A stretch of DNA of 64,000 nt from positions 30,695,760 through 30,759,759 of the forward strand of contig JASWHV010000010.1 in NCBI GenBank assembly GCA_030760725.1, written 5' to 3'. Positions 1 to 7,749 of this stretch are shown piece by piece. The position numbers were made by a program, and so were the translations under genes. Positions within the stretch are counted from its first letter, which is position 1; each line of letters opens with the position of its first letter. The DNA is from Neostapfia colusana. Lineage: Eukaryota; Streptophyta; Magnoliopsida; Poales; Poaceae. The notes under the pieces were generated by a model. That model saw only the letters and a program-made list of their open reading frames with translations, searched no databases and was not told the DNA's origin.

Positions 1-162
1 TTAACGATGCGGCATATTCGAAGAGTTTCGAATCGCTTGGAATTGCACCTGGCAAGTTTTAAGAGGAGATCTTACCCACATTGCGGCTTCCCTTCGCACT
101 TCCCAACGCTTTTTCTTGGACTCTTGTGCCTTTGTCTTCTTGCCTTTGAGTCCTTCCTCGTC

Positions 163-1914
163 ATGGCCTCCAACCCGCCACCAGAGAAGAAGCGCGCTCG
201 ATCTCCTCCAGTGGCGGCGTCTGTGCCAAGTCGGGGACCTGGGGTGCTTGCATCTCCTGCTTCTGGAGATGGCACTCCTTCTGGTGGCGACTCAAAGAGG
301 CCCCGGGCTGATGCATTGAGGGGAGCTTCTGGGGCGTCCACTGTTCCGCCAGTTCAAGCGACTGCGGAGCGGCCATCAGTGACGGCGGCGGGCTCTTGGA
401 GTCCTACCCCGGCTCGGAAGTCGGGGTTCAGAGCCCGCTGGAGTGTTCGCGCTTCCCGGCCGTCCCCGACTGGCGGGGAGTCTGCGTCGTTGCGCTCGGA
501 AACTGGGACAGCTACCGCGGCCCCCAAGTCAGCACGAGCTTCTCCTGTTCCGGCGTGCCCGGACTCCGCGGCGGCGTCATCTCTTCCTGCCGAGACGGCC
601 GCCGCGGCCCCCAGGCCAGCGCAGGTCGACCCTGCACCAGGCGGCCCGGCCTCTATTCCAGCTCCGCCTTCCCCGGCTCGTCCTTCCCCACAGGTCAAGA
701 AGCCAGAAGCTAGGGAGTGTCCGGCATGTCCGGCTGCCGGAGCCCCGCCGCCAGCTTCTCCTGACCGACGTCTCGTCTCGGTAGCTGGTGCATCGACTCC
801 TCTTGAGGATGAGGTGATGGAGGAGGTCGGGGGAGCTGCCCCGGCCTCTGCTGCTCCATTGCCCCTGGCGGATGCCTTCGCGCTTGCCCAAACGAGCGTT
901 CGGCAGGTCTTGGCCGCACTTGGTCGCGAGCGGGAGGAGCACACGGTTGAACGGGATCGCATCCTCACCTGGGAGAACCTTTTGCGGGAGCGGACCGCGA
1001 AGGTCAAGAGCGAGCTCGACTCCAGGCAGGAGTTGCTTGACTTCAGGGAAGTGCTCCTCGACCGGCTGAAGCGGTCTGTCGACCGCATGGATGCCGAATC
1101 GCGGCGGATCAACAGGGAGGCCCTGGAGGCACACGCCCGGGCCGAGGAGAGCCTCTCTGCCGCGGAGGAGATACGGCAGCTGTTGGAGCGCCGTAAACTC
1201 GTCGTTGAGGAACGGGAATGTTCCACGGCAGCCGAGGCAGAGAGGGTCGCTGTGCAGCTGGCGGCTGGCGAGGATGACCTGCGAGCTCGGACCGAGGAGC
1301 TAGAGATTCAGAAGGCAGACCTCGACATGAGGGAGGAACAGGTCTCCCGCGAACGCCGGGCGGTCCTGGATCGGGAGTTGGCCGCCGACTTCGAGGCTTC
1401 TGAGTTGGAGCGGCTCGCCAAGACTCTCCACCTTCGGGAAAGCTCCCTGGCAGCCAAGGAGAATGAATTCTCCGAGAGAAACCAAGAGGCCCTGCAGGCA
1501 GCCCGCCGCGAGGTGGAGGAGCTCTCGGCCTTGCGGTCCTCCGAGGCGCATGCGGTCTCAAGCTTCGTTAATCGAGCGGGGTCCGGCCTGATCCCCCTTG
1601 GCTTCAGTCTGGTGAGGGCTGCGGCTCCTGCGTTGAAGGTGGCGGAGGTGATCCCCGCGCTGGAGTCGATCGGTGCCAAGCTGGACAGGCTAGACTCGGT
1701 GGTCGCTAGTGAGCTTGAGGCCGAGGGACGCGGCCTGGCCTTAGAGGTCGCCTCACATGTGCTGGCATGCTTCAAGAGCCGCAACCCTTCTTTCTCCCTG
1801 GAGCCAGCGAGAGAGGGCCCAGCCGCGGAGCGGGAGGAAGCTGCCAGGGCTGAAGTCGAGGACGTGGCCGCCCTTGTAGCCGCTAGGTTCCAGCGTGAGC
1901 CGGGAGGACCCTAG
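163..1914 (+). CDS. Antisense coiled-coil ORF (aORF) of E1, intact, intron-free form
   Basis: Open frame of 583 residues, antisense to the gag of its own element. I chose the ATG at 163 because the same MASN start begins the homologues in E2, E6 and E10; an upstream in-frame ATG at 7 would add 52 residues and is not conserved. Residues 1-20 hold a basic stretch (KKRARSPP), then about 200 residues rich in Pro, Ala and Ser. From about residue 220 comes a long heptad-like coiled coil rich in Glu, Arg and Ala, and then a conserved C-terminal block of about 130 residues (AGS-L-PLGFS, ELEAEGRGLA, EEAARAEVED). A 576-residue homologue lies at 22959-24689. Compared with the E2/E10 form it lacks the N-terminal PF04195-like domain and the intron. 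It ends 5 bp before the E2 LTR. The function is unknown; similar antisense genes are known in Tat elements such as Grande (gene 23). Confidence 0.75.
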   Translation: MASNPPPEKKRARSPPVAASVPSRGPGVLASPASGDGTPSGGDSKRPRADALRGASGASTVPPVQATAERPSVTAAGSWSPTPARKSGFRARWSVRASRPSPTGGESASLRSETGTATAAPKSARASPVPACPDSAAASSLPAETAAAAPRPAQVDPAPGGPASIPAPPSPARPSPQVKKPEARECPACPAAGAPPPASPDRRLVSVAGASTPLEDEVMEEVGGAAPASAAPLPLADAFALAQTSVRQVLAALGREREEHTVERDRILTWENLLRERTAKVKSELDSRQELLDFREVLLDRLKRSVDRMDAESRRINREALEAHARAEESLSAAEEIRQLLERRKLVVEERECSTAAEAERVAVQLAAGEDDLRARTEELEIQKADLDMREEQVSRERRAVLDRELAADFEASELERLAKTLHLRESSLAAKENEFSERNQEALQAARREVEELSALRSSEAHAVSSFVNRAGSGLIPLGFSLVRAAAPALKVAEVIPALESIGAKLDRLDSVVASELEAEGRGLALEVASHVLACFKSRNPSFSLEPAREGPAAEREEAARAEVEDVAALVAARFQREPGGP

Positions 1915-1919
1915 GACTT
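1915..1919. repeat. Target-site duplication of E2, left copy (GACTT)
   Basis: GACTT immediately precedes the TGTCGG start of the left LTR and recurs at 12123-12127 directly after the TTCGACA end of the right LTR. The uninterrupted sequence, seen in reverse near 22950 in E6, carries this motif once. Confidence 0.95.
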
Positions 1920-2682
1920 TGTCGGTACCTGAGATATGGAGTACCCCCGCGCACAGGGTGAAATGCCTAAGGTGCTCGCCCTTCTCCGCAGGGAGAGCTC
2001 CGAAGGCGCCACGCGTCTGGCGGGGCCGGACCTCCCTCTCCTCAGAGGAGAGCTAAGGGCCAGCCATGTGGCATACAGAAGCCGGACCTCCCCCTCAGCG
2101 GGAGAGGGGTCCGAAGACGCCACGCGTCCAGCGGGGCCGGACCTCCCTCTCCTAAGAGGTGAGCTCTGGGCCCGCCACGTGGCATGCAGAAGCCGGACCT
2201 CCCCCTCCGCGGGAGAGAGGTTCCAAAGGCGCCACGCGTCCAGCGGGGCCGGACCTCCCTCTCCTCAGAGAAGAGCTCCAGACCCGCCACGTGGCTGGAA
2301 AAACGGTGCTGCCTGCCCCCGAGCGGTAGGCAGCGGGCGTAAAGGCACCCCTCACCTTGCCCATACAAGGTATTCAAGGCCCGCGTCTTCCCAAGACGGG
2401 GAAACGGGGAGCACGTGCCTGTCAGGTGCCGTTGCGTCCAGTCACATCACAGACTGGCACGCGTTGTCAGAACCTGCCAGGTAATAAACGCCGCGACAAA
2501 ACAACCCATGCCGCCTGTGCCGTCATCAACCACTATGACTAGTGCGCGGCATGAGCAGGGCAGCAAAAGGAAGACTCAGAAGCCTTCGACCAGAGGCAAC
2601 CACCGGCGTAACTACAGATACGGTAGATAATAGACAATCTTCCCGGGACCACCTGTCGGGTCCCGGCTTCCCTTGTAAGCCG

Positions 2683-2711
2683 CCCGAGCCTTGGACTATA
2701 AAAGGCTCGGG
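2683..2711 (+). promoter_or_regulatory. LTR core promoter: TATA box in the loop of a palindrome
   Basis: TATAAAAG at 2697-2704 overlaps the loop of a perfect 10-bp inverted repeat, CCCGAGCCTT (2683-2692) and AAGGCTCGGG (2702-2711). The same arrangement recurs in all family A LTRs, in some with one mismatch (CCGAGTCTT). This is presumably the promoter for the genomic RNA. Confidence 0.75.
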
Positions 2712-2994
2712 TAGGCGTCGATAGCAAGGGTTCGCATTCTGCAACTCATACGCTAGCCATACACTCTCAAGCTGTAACTCACCCCCATGCTCAGGCCCCC
2801 GTCCGTGAGCAGCAAGCAATACAGCGAGCTCCATAGCTCGCCGTGGACGTAGGGTTTTACGCTCCGGCGGCCTGAACCACGTAAAACTTCCTGTGTCAAG
2901 CTCTCACTAACTCGTCCATCCGCGCAAGCTCTCCGCTAGGAACTAGCCCCTCCGAAAAAAGAACCTCCGCGGGCTGCCCAGTGCAGGCCCGGGG

Positions 2995-3015
2995 GAAGTG
3001 TCGATCGCACACTTC
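2995..3015 (+). other. Hairpin at the 3' end of the family A LTR
   Basis: GAAGTGT (2995-3001) and ACACTTC (3009-3015) form a 7-bp stem around a 7-nt loop, four bases before the LTR end and next to the primer site. The stem is kept in the CGATCGC (E2, E10) and CGACCGA (E5, E6) loop variants. Confidence 0.55.
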
Positions 3016-3021
3016 GACATT

Positions 3022-3039
3022 TGGCGCGCCAGGTAGGGG
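3022..3039 (+). other. Primer binding site of E2 (tRNA-Arg type)
   Basis: TGGCGCGCCAGGTAGGGG starts two bases after the LTR. From memory it matches the 3' end of plant tRNA-Arg(CCU) plus CCA over all 18 bases. The same site, with zero or one mismatch, follows every family A 5' LTR in the window. Confidence 0.8.
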
Positions 3040-3076
3040 ATTTTTCCCCTAGCGTGGCGAGTTTCCGCCGACAAAG

Positions 3077-4177
3077 ATGACCAAGATTCCTTCAGCAGCA
3101 AACTCTCCCTCTCCGCGGTCACGGCGAACCGTGACCACAGGGGAGAGTACATGATGACACACTCAGGACGGAGTGCGACAAGGCAAGCTGGGAGCCAGCA
3201 ACCGGCTCTGGCAGCGCCGACCCCGGCAATGCAGGCTCCATCCAGTGTCAGGCCTTCAGTAGCGCCGGGCGTACCCGGTGGGGGTGCGCTAGCCTCAGCA
3301 AGGGCGCTACTGCGCAATCCGCCTGCTGGGGACGCGCCTCAGGCGGCAACCCAGCAGTGGATTCTCGAGGTAGACCGTCTTGACGTCGGCCTCGACCCAG
3401 CCTGAAGGACAGATCTTCGCTACGCGGGCTCTGCCCCAGGCATACGTCGCGCAGTATATGCCACAACCATATGCCCTGCAAACGGCGTCCCCGGTCTATA
3501 TAGCGGCCTTGCCCATACCAGGGCATACTGTGCCAGCGGAGGACCAGGCGTTCGCGGCGCCGATACCTGCACTGGGAGCCAGCAACCGGCTCTGGCAGCG
3601 CCGACCCCGGCAATGCCGGCTCCAACCAGCGTCAGGTGTTCAGTAGCGCTGGGTGTACCTAGTGATGGTGCGCTAGCTGCAGCGAAGAGCGCTGCTACTC
3701 AATATGCCACAGTCGTATGTCCTGTGTGTGGCCGCCGGAGCATGCGATGCTCAGCGCGAACCAAGCATTCGTGGCATCAGAACCTGCGGCGACAGAAGCG
3801 GGGTGTGCGGCCCTCGCGCCCCGCCTTCGCTTCACAAAATGGCCGCGCAAGTTTCGGTCACTCTCGCCTGAGAAGTACGACGGCAGCATCAACCCGGCGG
3901 AATTCTTCCAGAGGCCGGGAAATCCAGAAGCTTGCGGGGCGCTTCCGGAAGGGGAAGCAGCCCCTAGCTCATGCCCCATCCTATAGTGAGGGAGGGCAAC
4001 CAGAAGGTCGAGGCCCGAGACGGCGATGACCGCCAGGTGGATTTCCAGGAGCTCCGGCGCGCCGCAAAGGCAGCGCGCAATCATGGAAGCTCCATCTCCA
4101 GTGACGACGAGCACTGGAAGATGCCCTGTGACATCTTCGGCGGGTCTGCTGACCCCCCTGACCAGAAGCATGGCTAA
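3077..4177 (+). pseudogene. gag remnant of E2, core domain deleted
   Basis: Starts at the ATGACCAAG conserved in E5, E6, E7 and E10, and runs through several frames. The N-terminal low-complexity part is present, including two copies of a segment of about 130 bp (near 3175-3300 and 3570-3685). The text then jumps from the DGSINPAEF motif straight to the basic region that follows the zinc knuckle in the intact gag (compare 45857-47448). The Retrotrans_gag core and the knuckle are therefore missing. It ends in an acidic stretch (SSDDEHWK) leading to the protease. It cannot make a normal capsid protein. Confidence 0.8.
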
Positions 4178-4241
4178 GGCCTTGCGACGAGCGGTAGCGT
4201 CGGTGGCTCCCCTCCCAGGTGCAGTACCGCACCTCAGGTAG

Positions 4242-4706
4242 ATGGGAACCCCCATCAGCTCTTATGACACCGACTGCCCCAGGAACATGGCTGGGGCCGG
4301 CCAACTACCGCTCGTGGTGGCCCTTACCGTCGCCAACGTGAAGATGTACCATGTTTTGGCAGATGGTGGGGCTGGACTGAACCTCATCAGTCACGCAGCC
4401 TTCCAGAAGCTGCAGATCCCGATGGCCAAGCTCGCCCCATCAAGCCCGTTCTCAGGGGTAGGGCCGGGACAGGTCGTTTCCTATGGCCGCATCAGCCTCC
4501 CGGTGACCTTTGGGGCACCGGACAGCTACCGGACGGAGTACATTCTGGTCGACATGGCCGAGACTGACCTCCCCTTCAATGCCACAATCGGTAGGCCATC
4601 CCTGTACCGATTCATGGCAATAGCCCACTACGGCTACCTTGTCTTGAAGATGCCTACACCAACAGGCGTCCCCAAGGTTGTGGAGACCGTGTTGCCGCAG
4701 TATTAG
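4242..4706 (+). pseudogene. Retroviral-type aspartic protease segment of E2
   Basis: A 154-codon open stretch with the Tat/Athila type of protease: LADGGAGLN at the active site, followed by LISHAAF, a glycine-rich flap region and ATIGRP near the end. In E5 the residue before the catalytic Asp is Val. It would cleave the Gag-Pol precursor. It is isolated from gag and RT by stops and frame changes, so it is part of a broken pol rather than a separate gene. Confidence 0.75.
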
Positions 4707-5270
4707 CCTTGGTAAGGCTTCGGGTGCTTACAGCAACTAGAGCGCCAGCCCACGGCAGTACAGGACCAAACCAGCTCCACCCAAGTGCACGCCACCGTGC
4801 CTCTACCGCCGCACCCCACGTGCAACCCCTTGATTAGGACGACGTCCCCACAAGGCTCATCCGAATCAGCACCGATGCCACCCAGACCACCCGGGTAGCC
4901 GGGGGCCCGGGTAGCATATAGGAAGGCGCGCTCGTTGCCCCCCTCCGACATGAGGTCGATGTGCTGCATGACAGCCATCACCGAGGCCAGAGATCCCCAG
5001 GGAGGTGATGGAGCATTAGTTAAAGGTCTTTCCCGACGTCCAGCCGTCCGACGAGACGGAGAGTCCGCCGCTCCCGGCGCTTGGCAAACCGTGTTATTAT
5101 CCCGAGGGCCAGCGAGAAGCTCCGGAAGCGCATCCACTACACCAGTCTCAATAAGGCATGTCCTAAAGACCTATTTTCTCTTCGGCTGATAGAGAAAATA
5201 GTAGACTCGATGCCAGGCTGTGATATGCTGCGCTTCCCAAATGCTTGCTAGGGCTCCCATCAGACCCCTG
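4707..5270 (+). pseudogene. Spacer and RT N-terminal remnant of E2
   Basis: In shifting frames this matches the region between protease and RT of Tat elements (TRLIRISAD, then the KVFPDVQP area) and the RT fingers (KACPKDLFSLR, IVDSMPGCDMLRF). The YVDD palm is absent. Homologous remnants are at 28810-29400 and, reversed, at 58590-59165. Confidence 0.6.
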
Positions 5271-6200
5271 TGTCTGAAGTAGTTGAAGGGCGCCCCCTAC
5301 CTACTAATCCCGGCGTAAGCTGACTCGGCATAGCTAGGGGTCCCGCGAATTTCTGGTTTTCGCGCAATGGCTTTAACCCCATACCACAGTAACCTGTTCC
5401 GCTACCAAGAAGCAAGCACCAGAAGACTAGACCTCGGATCCCTGACACAACCTCCCGGAGCCCCCAGGACGACAGCGGAGCTTCCCGTGAGGTCCAAAGC
5501 AGCCTGAGGACCCCCGAGTGTCGGGCACCCGGCGATCTCCCCAGGCTAAAATCTATCCCTCACAGCTCCATGCGACGGGCAATGCCGCCGAATGGGCGGC
5601 GGAGCTACTGAAGTTTGATCTAGGTTCCCTTTCCCGTCATACAGACATTACCGAGCATTAGTTCACTTTTGGCTGAAGTAGACGCACGCTCAGGGGGCCA
5701 TGAAGACGATGAAACAGGACCCTGAGCCCTGACATTCATCAGGACTCATCAAATGATGTTCGCCCACTGCTCCCCGCGAAAGCAGGGGGCCGATGCTAGC
5801 GTACTGTTCCTCATGCCATCGGGGGAGCAGTCTGGGTATGTGGCGCGTCTCAATTCCAAGGCAGCCAACACCATAGCAGAGTATGGAGTGCTCATCCTTC
5901 TCGCTAGTCGTTGGCTCAGGGCAATCCCCAGTCTGGTTATCAACCAAGACGGCGGAGACAAACCCCCTCGCCTTGGACCTGCACCACGTACCGCGCGCTA
6001 GCAAGGCCGCAGCTGACGACCTTTCAACGAGGGCCCCCACTGCCACCGGAGCCACTGTGCCTGAAGGGGGCATCGAGAGGACGTTGCCACGACCCACAGC
6101 CCGGCCCGCCGAGCCGGGCGAAGGGGGCTAGACCAGCACCTCGAAGCTGGCGGTCCCGGCGGCCATGAGCGCCGCCAAGGATCATAAGCGTCACTGGGGA
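5271..6200 (+). pseudogene. RT-RNase H tether and RNase H remnant of E2
   Basis: Around 5430-5520 is a degraded piece of the proline-rich spacer seen in E9. At 5560-5640 a stretch matches the tether (HATGN, AEWAAEL). At 5753-6000 an RNase H-like stretch (SPRKQGAD, LMPSGEQ, NTIAEYG) matches the intact E9 domain at about 62,600 but is broken by frameshifts and lacks several catalytic positions. There is no continuous frame. Confidence 0.6.
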
Positions 6201-6204
6201 CTCC

Positions 6205-6747
6205 GTGCAACCCAGCGCTCAAGATCCAGATGCTCAAGTCAGACTGGATGCATGGATCACGGAGGTCCGAGACTACTTGAAAGACAATATCCTCCCTGAT
6301 GAACGTGTATCCGCTGAACGGATTGCGCGTATGGCTAAGAGACACATAGCGGTAGAGGGGGATCTCTACCGACGTGGCGCCAACCACATCCTATTGCGGT
6401 GCATAACCCAGGGGGAAGGCTGCGACTTGTTCGCTGAGATCCATGGAGGCGAATGTGGGAGTCATTCTTCCTCACGCACGCTTGTCGGTAAAGCCTTTCG
6501 GCATGGCTTCTACTAGCCGGCAACACTCCAGGATGCCGTCGAGCTGGTCGAGAGCTGCTAGGCATGCCAGTTCCATGCCAAGCAGATCCATACACCGGCT
6601 TGGACGGTACGGATGATCCAGCCTGCATGGCCATTTGCCGTACTGGGGCTGGACATCCCGGGCCTGGGACCATTCCCCAGAACTGAGGACAGGGACCCGC
6701 TCCCGAACCTTCGGAACACGGAACACCGCTGTAAGTTCTACCCCTAG
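6205..6747 (+). pseudogene. Integrase remnant of E2, catalytic core deleted
   Basis: Homologous to the intact E9 integrase (50492-51738). The N-terminal part with the HHCC zinc region is readable (GGECGSHSSS, FRHGFY), then a TAG stop follows. After the first Asp region (GLDI) the sequence jumps to the last 20 or so codons, ending FYP and a stop at 6747. The DDE core is gone. E10 has the same deletion at 57124-57666. Confidence 0.8.
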
Positions 6748-7749
6748 AGCAACAATCAGACAGGCCCTTCTTTACATAGTAATTTCCATAAAAGTCCGTG
6801 AACCGGGCTTGGAGCAACTAAGCCTCAGGGGACGGTCCAGGACTACGTTCAGCTTCGCCTGGTTCCGACCCCAAGCGCGTAGAGTCTTGCTTCCCTTGAG
6901 GTGGGTCGTGGCCTACATATGCGGCCCTCCTTCCCCCGTATGGAAATTTATATGAAAAGAAGCCCACCCTATGTTGCTCTTCTTTGGTACTCATTTAATT
7001 TACTTATTAAATTTCTATGATTACCCTACTAACGCGTGCTCACTATGCGTTCAATTCTCTCTTCTCATTTTCATCTTTAGTCGGAATTTGCTGCAGATAT
7101 GACTAAGGAATAGAGGGGGGAGCCCCCAAGGAGAATTACTTTTTCCTTATGTGCAGGATTTCTCAGCCTCAGCTCCCCGCAGGAGTATGGTAGGCGCATC
7201 CACCCAATAGAACGCACTACCAGGGGGCCACTATGGGATCGCGGTAGGCCAAAAACCCTAAGGTAAGATCAAAGGGCTAGCCCTCGCAGGGGTGGGGTCC
7301 GAAGGCCCCACGTGTCCGGCAGGGCCGGGCCTCCCACCTCTTCGAGGGGAGCTCCGGGATCGCCGCGTGGTCTGCAGGGAGAGGCCCGGGACCTCCACGT
7401 GACCTGCGGGCCCGGACCTCCTCCCAGGCAGGAGCTCCGGACCCGCCACGTGACCAACAGGCTCGGACCCCCCTCCGATCTCGTGAGGCGGGTCCTGGAG
7501 ACCTCCGGAACCCTTAGTATACAGTGGGGACACGGACAAGGTGTCCATGCAGAGCTTCGAGATTGGTCAAGGCCTCCGAGCCCTTGCGGAGCTAAGGGCT
7601 CGGTTGGGAAAGGCCAAGAAGAAGACTAGGGCATGCAGACACAGAAAGAAACAGGAGTCTGTCCATACAAAGGCTCCACGAGCTGGGCTACAGACTCAAC
7701 AAAAATAAAGAAAGGAAGTACAGGGCCTTGTAGACACGAGGGCGGGTGC
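6748..7749 (+). other. Non-coding middle region of E2 with G-box repeats
   Basis: No coding sequence recognised. At 7290-7460 there are GC-rich repeats with CACGTG at 7309, 7396 and 7447, resembling the LTR repeats. 6950-7080 is AT-rich. The region separates the end of pol from the 3' end of the convergent antisense gene, and is present in reverse in E10 (56110-57123). Confidence 0.6.

Larger units (their letters stand above)
1920..3019 (+). repeat. E2 5' LTR (family A)
   Basis: A 1,100-bp LTR with TGTCG at the start and CGACA at the end as short inverted termini. U3 contains tandem units of about 111 bp with G-boxes at 2176-2181 and 2288-2293; the first is mutated to CATGTG near 2068. A TATA box lies at 2697. 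Its 3' end carries the GTGTCGATCGCACACTTC variant shared with E10. Confidence 0.95.

Noticed and set aside
7..162. Extended start of the E1 antisense ORF with a hydrophobic stretch that could look like a signal peptide
   Set aside because: The conserved start in other copies is MASN at 163; the upstream part corresponds to leader sequence in E6 and E10.
1936..2484. A 182-codon ORF starting 17 bases into the LTR, also 182 codons in E2 3' LTR and both E6 LTRs
   Set aside because: The repeat unit is 111 bp, a multiple of three, so one open frame is copied along the array. Other LTR copies break it, and it has no protein-like feature. Not called a gene.
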